NCBI GenBank assembly: GCA_947459425.1
Contig: CANHDJ010000027.1
Coordinates: 1 to 44,791, forward strand
Reading direction: 5' to 3'
Origin: Ignavibacteria bacterium
GTDB taxonomy: Bacteria > Bacteroidota > Ignavibacteria > Kapaibacteriales > UBA4661
DNA: 44,791 nucleotides
The notes under the pieces were generated by a model. That model ran no database searches. It was given only the letters and a program-made list of their open reading frames with translations, and was not told the origin of the DNA. Shown here piece by piece: positions 1 to 9,300 of this stretch (its first letter is position 1; each line of letters opens with the position of its first letter). The translations under genes were made by a program, and so were the position numbers.

Positions 1-68
1 ACCAAAAAACCGCGTTGAGCCTTGCTCAGAATCGAAATTTTTTCTATTATATGCTGTGCATTGCGCAT
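1..68 (-). CDS. Putative transposase, N-terminal 22 residues only
   Basis: The ATG (66-68 on the plus strand) follows AAGAGG by a short gap. The frame stays open to the window edge and begins MRNAQHIIEKISILSKAQRG. The identical start occurs at the other end of the window in the opposite orientation, which fits a multicopy IS gene. The LSKxQ segment near residue 14 recalls the N-terminus of some DDE transposases (IS4/IS701-like), but that is weak evidence from memory. Too short to name with certainty. Confidence 0.45.
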   Translation of the reverse strand, partial: MRNAQHIIEKISILSKAQRGFL

Positions 69-167
69 GATACCTCTTTTCTTGATACTGTACAGTGTGG
101 TTACTTTACAAATCAAGGAAGAGGTATGCTTTTTTACTACTCTTTTTTTAAAATGTCCAGACTATTG
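1..167 (-). mobile_element. 5' end of an insertion sequence, left copy (continues outside the window)
   Basis: Positions 22-167 are the reverse complement of 44646-44791 with one mismatch seen (A at 87). The inner boundary is sharp: the copies match up to the sequence actattg ending at 167 and diverge at the next base. Reading leftwards, the element would begin CAATAGTCTGGACATTTT, run through an A/T-rich leader containing an AAGAGG ribosome-binding site, and enter an open frame at 68. This layout (tip, leader, transposase start) is typical of an IS left end. Inside the leader, two arms (about 70-86 and 113-129) can pair into a hairpin. The family is not identified because the body lies outside the window. 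Confidence 0.6.
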
Positions 168-212
168 ATAAAGAAAAACGTAGGAAATTGAAGCGGATGT
201 GGTGAAACAATA

Positions 213-242
213 CGAGCCAGTATCCTCATGGATACTGGCTCG
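213..242 (-). terminator. Hairpin downstream of the Lys/Glu-repeat gene
   Basis: A perfect 13-bp stem (213-225 with 230-242) with a 4-nt loop lies 19 bp past the stop codon of the minus-strand gene ending at 261. On that strand the stem is followed by TATTGTTTC, a weak U tract, so termination is likely but not textbook. Confidence 0.55.
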
Positions 243-260
243 AAAAGCAATTATACGAAA

Positions 261-611
261 TTAGTTGCCGCCTGCTTGACGCTTTTCTCTGCGCTCTTTC
301 ATCTTTTCTTTCATTTTTGCTTTTTCTTCGGGCGTGGCATTTTTGTATTTTTCCTTTGCTTTTTCTTTGAATTTTGCTTTTGCGGCTTCGCGCTCTTCAG
401 GGGTCATTGCGTCCCATTTTTCCTTTGCCTTTTCTTTGAACTCTGCCTTTAGGTTCTCACGTTGTTCGGGCGTGAGGGATTCCCATTTTGCTTTTGCGGC
501 AGCTTTTTTGTCGTCGGACGGCGCGGCGGTTTGAGAAAAGGTAGGAATGCTGATTCCCATAAGAAGAGCGGTTGCTGAAACAAGCATACTCGCGTTGAGG
601 AAGCGTTTCAT
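261..611 (-). CDS. Small secreted Lys/Glu-rich repeat protein
   Basis: The start is placed at the ATG at 609-611 because AAGGA precedes it and the protein then opens with a clear signal peptide (MKRF, a hydrophobic stretch, cleavage after FSQ, about residue 27). A longer reading from 659 would hide the signal. The mature part is about 90 residues of highly charged helix built from three units of about 22 residues, each with TPEEREAAKAKFKEKAKE-like sequence. The DNA repeats with the same period. The TPEQ/TPEE signature recalls periplasmic LTxxQ/Spy-type helical proteins, but no specific function can be given. It probably acts in the periplasm or outside the cell. It lies next to the IS end and a decayed T9SS gene. 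Confidence 0.75.
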   Translation of the reverse strand: MKRFLNASMLVSATALLMGISIPTFSQTAAPSDDKKAAAKAKWESLTPEQRENLKAEFKEKAKEKWDAMTPEEREAAKAKFKEKAKEKYKNATPEEKAKMKEKMKERREKRQAGGN

Positions 612-771
612 TGGTGTAATCCTTACAAAAGTGAAATGAATGTGGTTTGGAAAAGCCATGTTTTGCGATACCCTTTTTTTGATAACGACAACGGGAAAAA
701 AGTTTAATGTAAAAATCTGTAAATTTATATTGTAGAATATTTTACGACTTTTTTAGAGTTTCCGTATAACA

Positions 772-1239
772 TTAGACATCCTCAACTCCTGAAATATTCA
801 TTTCTCTGTTTTTGTTATCGTACTGAAGAAGATTTTTTTTCACTCCACCATTTTTTGTACTCATTAAAGAATGCATTCCGCTTGGAAGCGTTGAAACATC
901 AAGCATTGCGGGCATTTGTACATCCCACAGCGTGATTACCGTTTGTCCCAACACATTCGTCAATGTAAGGCTTGATGAGCCTTCAAAGTCTTGCACCGAA
1001 ACGAGGTTTTGTGCGGGATTGGGGAATATTGTCAGACTAGCCTTTTGACCGAGATTCTGCACATCAAGATTTTGTGCATCTTCGCGGGCTGAGGTAATCG
1101 TTGCCGGATAGCCAAAGGTGGTATTGACATCAACTCGAAGAACAAATGCAGTGTTCGCGCAAGGGTTTCCATCGGCATCGTATCCGGCGAAATACACGAA
1201 CTTACCGCTATCTTGCAGGAAGAGGGCGAAATGGTACAA
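772..1239 (-). pseudogene. Remnant of a T9SS-exported protein (C-terminal sorting domain)
   Basis: The frame holds the end of a beta-rich repeat domain (GKFVYFAGYDADGNP) and a type A T9SS sorting domain: FPNPAQNLVSV, then LTNVLGQTV, then LPSGMHSL. This closely parallels the tail of the serine hydrolase at 22050-23402. There is no credible start: the frame opens only from a TTG and is closed by a stop at about 1267. A different minus-strand frame upstream (about 1235-1320) reads like more of the same protein, suggesting a frameshift. The last 30 residues also depart from the usual sorting-domain ending. I therefore call it a decayed 3' fragment, stranded between the proline dehydrogenase gene and the IS end. 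An intact but very short gene is less likely. Confidence 0.6.
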
Positions 1240-1317
1240 GCACAGGTAGAATTGAGAACAATTTTAGGATTCAACTTCGTATTATCAATCTGGCGTAATT
1301 CGTAGGTTATCCTTTCT

Positions 1318-2217
1318 TTACCGCCCGCCCGTAAACATCGCCTTGAAAATATGCCCCGCAACTTCAGGGTTTTCCTTCAAGCGGCGCACCGAATAGCCAT
1401 ACCAATCATGCCCAAACGGTACATAGATGCGGGTTTTGTGTCCGTCTTTGATAATCGCATCGCGCTTCTGCTCTCGTACTCCAAGTAGCATCTGAAACTC
1501 ATACCGATTTTTTGCCACACCGCGTTTTGCAATTTCTTCTTGTGCAAAATCAAGCAATACATCGTCATGTGTGGCAATTCCCACGTACATATCTTGGTCG
1601 AAAAGCAAGCGTAGAAGCCGTTTATAGTTCTCCTGCACTTCCTCTCGTCCTCGGAAGGCAATACTTTCCGGCTCAATGTAAATCCCTTTGCACAGCCGCA
1701 CCGAAGCGCCCTCTTTTGCCAGCCCACGAATATCGTCCTCGCTACGCCGCATATATGCTTGAATCACCACGCCCGTATTCGTCAAACCCTCGCTGTGAAG
1801 GCGGCGGTAGATATTGATGGTTTTGGTGGTGTAAGGAGAATTTTCCATATCCAGCCGCACAAAGCGCTTGATTCCTTGCGCTTTCGCAACAAGGCTGCGC
1901 ACATTGTTGTAGCAAAATTCATCGTCAATATCCAATCCCAACGAGGTAAGTTTGACCGACAAGCCTGATTGTATCTGGTTTGTATGGATAGCATCCAGAA
2001 CATTCGACGACATCTGTGTTTCCTGCTCGGCTTGGGTACGAGAATCAACAAACTCGCCCAGAACATCAATCGTACCAACGGCTCCGGCACTATTGAGTCG
2101 GCGCATGGTCGTAACGGCTTCCTGGATGGTCTCGCCAGCAATATAGCGGTTTGAAACCTGCCGCACGATAGCTTTCGGCACGATGGGCAGCGTTTTTGCA
2201 ATGAGTTGGTTCAACAT
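1318..2217 (-). CDS. Proline dehydrogenase (monofunctional)
   Basis: FAD-dependent oxidation of proline to pyrroline-5-carboxylate, the first step of proline catabolism. At 299 residues this is the short monofunctional form rather than the PutA fusion. Family hallmarks near the C-terminus are visible: YEFQMLLGVR, then RIYVPFGHDWYGYSVRRLKENP, which carries the Y-x-x-R-R substrate-binding motif. The barrel strand VRLCKGIY (about residue 174) is also typical. The start at 2217 is supported by AAGGAA eight bases upstream. No pyrroline-5-carboxylate dehydrogenase gene is adjacent, so the second enzyme must be encoded elsewhere. Confidence 0.9.
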   Translation of the reverse strand: MLNQLIAKTLPIVPKAIVRQVSNRYIAGETIQEAVTTMRRLNSAGAVGTIDVLGEFVDSRTQAEQETQMSSNVLDAIHTNQIQSGLSVKLTSLGLDIDDEFCYNNVRSLVAKAQGIKRFVRLDMENSPYTTKTINIYRRLHSEGLTNTGVVIQAYMRRSEDDIRGLAKEGASVRLCKGIYIEPESIAFRGREEVQENYKRLLRLLFDQDMYVGIATHDDVLLDFAQEEIAKRGVAKNRYEFQMLLGVREQKRDAIIKDGHKTRIYVPFGHDWYGYSVRRLKENPEVAGHIFKAMFTGGR

Positions 2218-2283
2218 AGCAGCTTCCTTGAAAAAAAGTGAGAATATGAGTGCTGTCTGTTTTGCACGGTCTGATTTCGTCGT

Positions 2284-2925
2284 TTAATCCACTAACTCGG
2301 GTAATTCCGCCAACACGTCATTCAACCGCGCTCCGCGTCGCACCAAAGAGAATGCGTCTTGCGTCATATCAATCACGGTGGATGCGCCCGTAAAGGCATA
2401 TTCACTCGGCGTAACAACGACATCAACGATAGGCGTAAACGCTGCCAAAAGTTCTTCCGGCGAATCAAATTCATCGTCGTCGGAACGCGCTGTGATAGAA
2501 ATTATCGGCGTGGAAAGTTCTTTCAGCAAGGCAAGCGCAATGCGGTTGTCTGGGACGCGAATGCCCGTCGTTTTGCGCTTGGGGTCAACGGCGTAGTGCG
2601 GTACTGCCTTCGTTGCCGGCAAGATAAAGGTAAATGGTCCGGGAATCAGGCGTTTTATAGCACGATAGGCATGGTTACTGACTTTTGCATACTCGGCAAT
2701 ATTTGCCAATGAATCACACAAAAACGTGAGATGTTTATGCTCCGGCAGGCGGCGAATTTGGCGGATTCGGGTAATCGCCGATTTTTGCGACAAACAGCAC
2801 CCAAGCGCAAAGCCTGTATCAGTCGGATAGAGCGCCACAGCCCCTTCGCGCAATGCCGCAATGACCTTGCTCACCTTGTAGGTTTCCGGTGTTGTGGCGT
2901 GTATGTCGAGTATGAGAGAAGCCAT
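2284..2925 (-). CDS. yciO: YciO-type YrdC/Sua5-family protein
   Basis: A 213-residue YrdC-fold protein. PTDTGFALGC near the N-terminus is the nucleotide/RNA-binding loop. IRQIRRLPEHKHLTFLC, PGPFTFILPATKAVP and KRKTTGIRVPDN match the E. coli YciO branch rather than TsaC/Sua5. The second conserved loop reads ISITARSDDDE instead of the SxSAN motif of true threonylcarbamoyl-AMP synthases, and there is no C-terminal Sua5 domain. The t6A-synthesis role is therefore doubtful, and another gene probably supplies that activity. I chose the internal ATG at 2925 because the protein then begins in the usual place; an upstream ATG at 2964 would add 13 unrelated residues. Confidence 0.85.
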   Translation of the reverse strand: MASLILDIHATTPETYKVSKVIAALREGAVALYPTDTGFALGCCLSQKSAITRIRQIRRLPEHKHLTFLCDSLANIAEYAKVSNHAYRAIKRLIPGPFTFILPATKAVPHYAVDPKRKTTGIRVPDNRIALALLKELSTPIISITARSDDDEFDSPEELLAAFTPIVDVVVTPSEYAFTGASTVIDMTQDAFSLVRRGARLNDVLAELPELVD

Positions 2926-3032
2926 TGTGGGTGATTTGTGGGGAAATGGAAGCGGCGTGAGCAATCGCCAGAACCCGCCAGACAGCTAACAAGTCGCCTC
3001 AGGCGGGGTAGTACCTGAATAGTTTTTCCATT

Positions 3033-4724
3033 CTACAAAACAATATACATCGCCAGCAGAATAAAAATTGCCGCTATGGAACGCATAATCAGCAGTAATG
3101 AACGATGGTCAAGCGTGTAATTGCGGACGCGGTACAAAAGATAGTTCATATTGCGCTCAAAACCGAATTGCAAGCGTCCGTTTTCTACCGCCCAACCCTT
3201 GATATATTGGGCATTGAAGGGAGTATTGACAAGGATGCTTGCCCAGATGAGAATGGCAGCAAGTAAAAACAAGAGAAATCCCATAACGCGAAAGACCGTT
3301 GACTTACCACTTCCAACCACGTTTAACGTGCCTTCGATGGGCTTGCTTTCAATGCCGTATTCGTCAAGACTGGCAATTCGATAATAATACTGACCGGAAT
3401 CCAAGCGCATGGAAACAGAATCGCCCGCTTGAAAGACGTGCCGATAGACCAGCGACGTAAACGAAGCATCATTCGCCACTTCTAACCGCGTAAACGGCGC
3501 ACGACGCGCCCACTGAAAGACGACGGGCGAAGGGACTACCAAGAGCGAGGAAAGCATTGGGTCGGGGGCAGTCAGTTCGGGCGTTGCGGGAATACGGCGC
3601 ATTGTACCACTTCCGCCACCTTGCATCGAAAAGCCAAAGCCGCTTCCCACCTCGATTGCCGAATCGCCGCCTCCGGCAGCATTCAATTTCACTTTTGCAT
3701 TGCCGCCCTCAAAGACCGATACCGTCGCACGTTGGTTGCTGTCAACCGTTACTTTTCCGGCGTTGTCGCGGTCAAATTCGATATTGGATTCGTCGGTTTT
3801 TACTAAAAACTTTTCGTTGGTATTGCTTTGCCCATTCAATTTGACAAAAAGGTTTCCTTTGAGCAAACGCACGTTTTCTTGCGGCTTGTCCGATGCTCGG
3901 TCGCGGCTGGGGCTGAGAATGAGCATGGAGGTATTCTCGGAAATCTGCACTTTGCTATTATCCTTGAACGTGATTTCTGCACGAGAATTTTCACCTGTAT
4001 TGATGCGGTGATATTCATGCACTTCGTCGTTGGTATGCGCTCCGTGAAAGCCCAGTTCCCAAGGCGCCCGGATCTGCACCTTGTTTTCCATAACGGAAAT
4101 CTTGCCAATGCCCTCGGCGGCAGTACCGCTTTCGGTTGTCAACGCCTGTTGCGTAACGGACGAAACACCAACGATTTCCACACGGCGATTCTGCGAACGA
4201 CCTTTTTCGTCGGTGTTTGCCTTCAAAGGGCGCGTGTCGCCAAAGCCTTGCGTCCGAATGCGTGTGGCTAAAATTTTGAACTGCTGCACCAAATATTGCT
4301 TTGCCGATTCCGCCCGCTCTTTGGAAAGTTGCATATTTTTCGCTGCATCGCCCTCCGACGAAGCGTGTCCGCGAATTTCAATCTCCAAATCAGGACGCGC
4401 CATCAAGTATTCGCCCAGCGCATTAAAAAACGGGATGCTATTTGGCTCCAGGGCTGCACTACCGACCTTGAAAGCAGAATCTTGAACAGACAATTTTCCG
4501 CCTGGACCTAAATCGAAGGCGACAACACGTTGGAAATTGCCTTGCGTCATCGGCTGTGGACGTGGCACGGGTTGAGTATTGCCAGAAGGCGGCGCAGGAG
4601 AGCGCTGCGGCGTGTTTTGAGCTAACGCGGGTATCGTGCAGATAATCGCCGCACAAGCACAAACGAGGGTTTGTGCCAAGCGTCGTTGGAGAATATTGGG
4701 CTTGTAACCAATCATAGCGAACAT
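3033..4724 (-). CDS. OmpA-like / FecR-like fusion protein with C-terminal membrane helices
   Basis: 563 residues in several parts: a signal sequence ending at ALAQ (about 36); a proline-rich linker; an OmpA/MotB peptidoglycan-binding domain (about 78-187, with IRGHASSEGDAAKN and the C-terminal GRSQNRRVEI signature); a FecR-like beta domain (about 215-360, with NSRAEITFKDNSKVQISENT); an Fn3-like segment (FQWARRAPFTRLEV...); then hydrophobic helices at about 477-499 and 543-563. The OmpA part suggests anchoring to the cell wall and the terminal helices suggest an inner-membrane anchor, so the protein may span the periplasm. The start could be 4724 or the ATG at 4715. It stands alone, with a palindromic repeat just upstream. 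The domain order is unusual and the function is unknown. Confidence 0.8.
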   Translation of the reverse strand: MFAMIGYKPNILQRRLAQTLVCACAAIICTIPALAQNTPQRSPAPPSGNTQPVPRPQPMTQGNFQRVVAFDLGPGGKLSVQDSAFKVGSAALEPNSIPFFNALGEYLMARPDLEIEIRGHASSEGDAAKNMQLSKERAESAKQYLVQQFKILATRIRTQGFGDTRPLKANTDEKGRSQNRRVEIVGVSSVTQQALTTESGTAAEGIGKISVMENKVQIRAPWELGFHGAHTNDEVHEYHRINTGENSRAEITFKDNSKVQISENTSMLILSPSRDRASDKPQENVRLLKGNLFVKLNGQSNTNEKFLVKTDESNIEFDRDNAGKVTVDSNQRATVSVFEGGNAKVKLNAAGGGDSAIEVGSGFGFSMQGGGSGTMRRIPATPELTAPDPMLSSLLVVPSPVVFQWARRAPFTRLEVANDASFTSLVYRHVFQAGDSVSMRLDSGQYYYRIASLDEYGIESKPIEGTLNVVGSGKSTVFRVMGFLLFLLAAILIWASILVNTPFNAQYIKGWAVENGRLQFGFERNMNYLLYRVRNYTLDHRSLLLIMRSIAAIFILLAMYIVL

Positions 4725-4763
4725 AGCAGAAGAAAAATGCTCAGGTACATGGTACTTTCACTC

Positions 4764-4873
4764 ATTCGCCCCCTTGACAAAGGGGGAACGGGGGATTTGC
4801 TGTGTACAACGAGAGATGTGTAGCGGTATTCAACCGTTCAATCCCCCGTTCCCCCTTTATCAAGGGGGTGAAT
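4764..4873. repeat. Long palindromic repeat (MITE/REP-like)
   Basis: Two 34-bp arms, 4764-4797 and 4840-4873, are inverted copies with two mismatches, separated by 42 bp. The arms hold runs of C and G around CCCCCTTGAYAAAGGGGG, so each arm can also fold on itself. It sits between the OmpA-FecR gene and the aminotransferase gene. Similar C/G-run palindromes occur as dispersed repeats in other bacteria; here only one copy is seen. Confidence 0.75.
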
Positions 4874-4933
4874 ACGACAGCAATTCAGGCACCTGAATAG
4901 ATACAAAAAATTATCGCAAACAAAAGAAAGCAG

Positions 4934-6187
4934 TTACGCAGCAACAAAGATAGAGTCTTGCGGCGGAACATCCAAGTAAAAAGCCGCAATCTCGCCGACC
5001 ACATAGCGAATCTGCTCCTCGCTGAGTTCAGGATAAATCGGCAGCGCCAGCACATGGGCGGCGAGGCAATTCGCAACGGGGAAATCCGCATCCCGCGCAC
5101 CAAGCCCCGCAAAACACTCCTGCCTGTGGAATGGTACAGGATAATAAATTTCCGCACCGATGCCACGCGCTGCTAAATGCTGACGGAGTTTGTCGCGCTC
5201 AGGCACGCGAATCGTGTATTGGTTGTAGATATGATGATTCCTTGCGTTGGAGTCGGCATATAGCGCCGGAGGCAGCAAAATGGTATTGTGTGGGGCGAAG
5301 CGCTGAAACGGATGATTCGCACAACCGGGGCAATGCTCAAACCCTGAACACGCCTTGTGTTCAGGCTTTTCCTGCGCCAAACCTGCTTCGACAAAAAGCC
5401 GCGTGTAGAGTGCGGCATTGCACCGACGGGCTTCGTGCCATGCTTCCAAATGCGGGAATTTCACGTTCAGCACCGCTCCTTGCAAGGCATCCATACGGAA
5501 ATTGCCACCAATGAGTTTGTGATAATAGCGTGGTTCCATGCCGTGATTGCGGATGTGCTTGAGTTTGATATACAAATTTTCGTCATTGGTCGTGATTAAG
5601 CCCGCATCGCCGAATGCACCGAGATTTTTCGTTGGGTAGAAGGAAAAACAGCCCATAGAGCCGATAGAGCCAGCCTTGCGCCCATCCTTGTACTGCGTTC
5701 CGATTGCTTGAGCGGCATCTTCTATCACCGGAATGCCATGCTTATCGGCAATCTCCATAATTGCAGCCATCTCAGCGCACTGACCAAAAAGATGGACGGG
5801 GATGATGGCTTTCGTGCGCGGTGTTATCAGGCTTTCCAGCAATGCGGGGTTGATATTGAAGCCATCGGGTTCGGAATCCACAAATATCGGCGTTGCGCCA
5901 ACCCGCGCCACTGCGCCCGCCGTAGCGAAAAATGAGAATGTCGGGACGAGAACCTCGTCGCCAGCGCCAACGTCTAATGCCATCAGTGCCATCAGGAGTG
6001 CATCGGTGCCACTCGAAACGCCCAGCGCAAAGCGGGAATCGCAATATTGCGCCATTGAGCGTTCCAACGTTTCGACCTCGCTGCCCAAAACGCAGACTTG
6101 GGATTCGGCAACGCGGATGAGAGCCGCATCCAGAGCGGGTTTGAGGGCGCGATATTGCGATTGAAGGTCTAAAAGAGGAACGGTCAT
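4934..6187 (-). CDS. DegT/DnrJ/EryC1-family PLP-dependent sugar aminotransferase
   Basis: Family enzymes transfer an amino group to a nucleotide-linked keto-sugar for surface polysaccharides. The fold is clear: SSGTDALLMALMAL binds the PLP phosphate, EDAAQAIGTQY carries the aspartate, and the Schiff-base lysine is K187 in SFYPTKNLGAFGDAG. HHIYNQYTIR and GIGAEIYYPVPFHRQ complete the active site. Start chosen at the ATG at 6187 (MTVPLLDLQSQY is the usual N-terminus). Odd: residues about 271-308 form an insert with C280, C286 and C289 (CSGFEHCPGC) that I do not expect in this family. The gene is not next to other sugar genes, so the substrate is unknown. Confidence 0.88.
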   Translation of the reverse strand: MTVPLLDLQSQYRALKPALDAALIRVAESQVCVLGSEVETLERSMAQYCDSRFALGVSSGTDALLMALMALDVGAGDEVLVPTFSFFATAGAVARVGATPIFVDSEPDGFNINPALLESLITPRTKAIIPVHLFGQCAEMAAIMEIADKHGIPVIEDAAQAIGTQYKDGRKAGSIGSMGCFSFYPTKNLGAFGDAGLITTNDENLYIKLKHIRNHGMEPRYYHKLIGGNFRMDALQGAVLNVKFPHLEAWHEARRCNAALYTRLFVEAGLAQEKPEHKACSGFEHCPGCANHPFQRFAPHNTILLPPALYADSNARNHHIYNQYTIRVPERDKLRQHLAARGIGAEIYYPVPFHRQECFAGLGARDADFPVANCLAAHVLALPIYPELSEEQIRYVVGEIAAFYLDVPPQDSIFVAA

Positions 6188-6255
6188 AATGGGTAATGAT
6201 AATAGTAAAAGAGACAAAGAGTTTACAATTTATTAACATTTACACTTTTTCGCGC

Positions 6256-6283
6256 TTGATAAAGAGGTAAAATCGTATTTTTG
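6256..6283 (+). promoter_or_regulatory. FCB-type promoter for the TonB-dependent receptor
   Basis: TTG at 6256-6258, then 17 nt, then TATTTTTG at 6276-6283, matching the Bacteroidota -33/-7 pattern TTG...TAnnTTTG. It lies 74 bp upstream of the receptor start at 6358. Confidence 0.6.
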
Positions 6284-6357
6284 CCTCAATTCAATCACGC
6301 ATATTTATCGTCTATTCGATGGATATTCTTTCACCTCAATTATTTATGGAGATTTTT

Positions 6358-9300
6358 ATGAAAAGAAGCATACTTCTTTTTGCCACGATGCTTGTCCTGC
6401 TGCCAGCCTTGGCGCTGAAGGCGCAGGTAACGACGGGGGGTATCAACGGCTTGATAACGGACAAAGCAGGTAAACAAATGACCGGAGTCCGCGTCATGGC
6501 AACGCATGAGCCTTCCGGCACCAAGTACGGTGCTGTTAGCAACGTCAGTGGTCGCTACTTGATTCCCGGTATGCGTACCGGCGGACCGTACACATTACAG
6601 TTTACCGCAGTAGGCATGAAGCCCGAAAAATATAGCGATATTTACATAAAACTCGGCGAAACGTCGGTGTATAATGCCAAACTTGATGAAGGCGAAGTAA
6701 AACTGAGCGAAATCACGGTTGTTTCCAAAAAAAATGCGACCATGAGTGCAGAACGAACAGGCGCAGCAACGAACATCGGGCGAGAGACAATACAAGCGCT
6801 GCCAACTATTAACCGTAGCGTTCAAGATATGACGCGCCTCACACCGCAAGCAAACGGTTTGTCGTTTGCCGGACAAGACCCGCGCTTTACCAGTTTCTCG
6901 GTGGACGGTTCGGTATTCAACAATAACTTTGGTTTAGGTGCTGGATCTTTACCTGGTGCCCAAACAGGCGCTACACCGATTTCTTTGGACGCTATCGAAG
7001 AAATACAAGTAAACATGGCTCCCTACGATGTTCGTCAAGCAGGTTTTGTCGGTGCTGGTATCAACGCTATCACACGTAAGGGAGATAATGAATTCCGTGC
7101 TTCTGCATTTTTTAACACTCGTGACCAATCTTTCCTTGGCTCATCGTTACGCAATCCCACAGGTGATGTTACGACACCAGTCATATCTCAAAGTTTTAAT
7201 GTCCGTCAGTATGGTTTTCGTTTGGGTGGTCCGCTTATCCAAGACAAACTCTTTTTCTTCATCAATGGCGAAATCGAAGAGCGTGCAGATCCAGGCACAC
7301 AAAATCGTGCCTCTCGCGGTGCCACCGACACGGCTGGTACAAACATTGTTCGTCGCGGTTTAGCTTTGACCGATTCTCTTGACCGCTTGAAATCTTTCCT
7401 TGCAGAGCGTTTTAACTTTGACCCGGGTGTGTACCAAGACTATTTGCGCTTCTCCTATAGTGCAAAAGCAACAGCACGCCTCGACTATAACATTGATGAA
7501 TCAAACAAAGTCAGTATTCGCTACAACTATCTTCGCTCCTATAGCGATATTCCTGTATCGAATAGCGGTGCCGTAACAGCACGTAGCAATAACATTTTTG
7601 CACTACAGTTTTCTGGCTCGAATTATCGCCAAAACAATGACCTGCATTCTGTTGTTGCAGAATATAACGGCACCCTCAGCAACGAATGGTTTTTGAACGC
7701 TATCGTTGGCTTTACGGCAAATCGTGATTCCCGCGAAATTTTAGGTTCGCGCCGCTTTCCGCTTGTTGATATTGTGCAAGGCAATCAAACAATTACCTCT
7801 TTTGGTGATGAACCCTTCACACCGAATAACCGCCTTTTCAATGACACCTATCAGGCACAATTCAACGTTACTCGCTATTTAGGCGAACACGTTTTGACAG
7901 CAGGTTTTAATGGAGAATACTTCACCTTTGAAAACGGCTTTACGCCAGAAATTAGTGGTGTGTATCAATTCAACTCGTTCACTGATTTTTACAATGCTGC
8001 TGCGGGTCGTAACGTACAGGCTCGCCAATACACAAAATGGTTTTCGGCACTTGCAGGTGGCGTTACACCATTTGCTTACACACGTGCATTGCAAGCAGGC
8101 TTGTATTTGCAGGACGAATGGGCTATCACCCCTCAGTTCAAAGTTACTGTCGGTGTTCGCGCAGATTTGCAAACATTTGAGCAAACCGCGCCAGCAAATC
8201 CACAAGTACCAAATCTGCGCTTCCAACGCCCCGATGGCTCTGCGGTAACACTACGTACCGAACAGTTGCCTACTCCACAGTTACTCTGGTCGCCTCGTTT
8301 GGGCTTTAATTGGGATGTTACAGGAGACCGTACAACACAGATTCGCGGCGGTGGTGGTATCTTCACCGGTCGTGTTCCGTTCGTTATTATCTCGAATCAA
8401 GTGGGTAATACCGGTATGTTCAATGGTCGTTATGTCGTAACAGGTCCGATTTTGAACCAAACAAATGTTCCTGGCACAACAACACCGATTCGCTGGTCGG
8501 ACGATATTAATGCCAATATCCCCGCAGACTTCGCAACTCGTGTTCCGCCTGGATCCTACGGCATTGCGGTAACAGACCCCAATTTCCGCTACCCACAGGT
8601 ATTCCGTGCAAACCTTGCTGTTGACCAAGAGCTTCCCGGCGGTGTTATTGCTACTGTTGAGGGTATTTTAAGTCAAAATGTCAATGCAATTTTATACCAA
8701 AATGTTAATCAAGTTGTTCCGACAGCACGTTTTTCTGGTCCGGACAATCGTTTCCGTTACCCCGGATCCTTTGGTCAGAATGCTGCAGGAACAACACTTC
8801 GTCCGGGCTTAGTAGATAGCTTAAATCGTCTTAATCCTATCAATCCTATTCTGACTGACGCAACCTTGCTTACCAATACGAACCAAGGTGGTAGTTTCTC
8901 AGTTACTGGGCGGCTAGAGCGTAACTTTACGGATATTGGTTTGAATGTTATGGCTGCTTACACATACTCGGAAGCACGCGATTTGTCGAACTTTGGCTCA
9001 ATTGCTTTCAGTTCTTGGCGTGATAATTTTTCGATTGACGGAAATAACTATTTGCCGCTTACGTTCTCCAGCAATGACCAAACGCACCGCTTCATTGCAA
9101 ATGTGGGTTATACGCTAAACTGGGGTAATATACTCGGTGAAAGCCTCAGATTTATCGGGCGTACCTCTATCAATGTATTCTTTACAACCTTTAGTCAAGA
9201 TCGCCTTTCCTACACTGTTCGTGGCGATTTGAACGGTGATGCTGTTCCAGCAAATAATGATTTAATGTTTGTTCCGGCAGACCCCAACCAGATTGTTTTT

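Noticed and set aside
22..167. Terminal inverted repeat as a fold-back assembly error
   Set aside because: The copies differ at one base, each continues into different inner sequence at a sharp edge, and the right copy abuts sufD neatly. A true repeat is more likely, though reads are needed to be sure.
228..534. Phe/Cys-rich frames on the plus strand
   Set aside because: Mirror images of the Lys/Glu repeat gene; the composition is an artefact of reading its complement.
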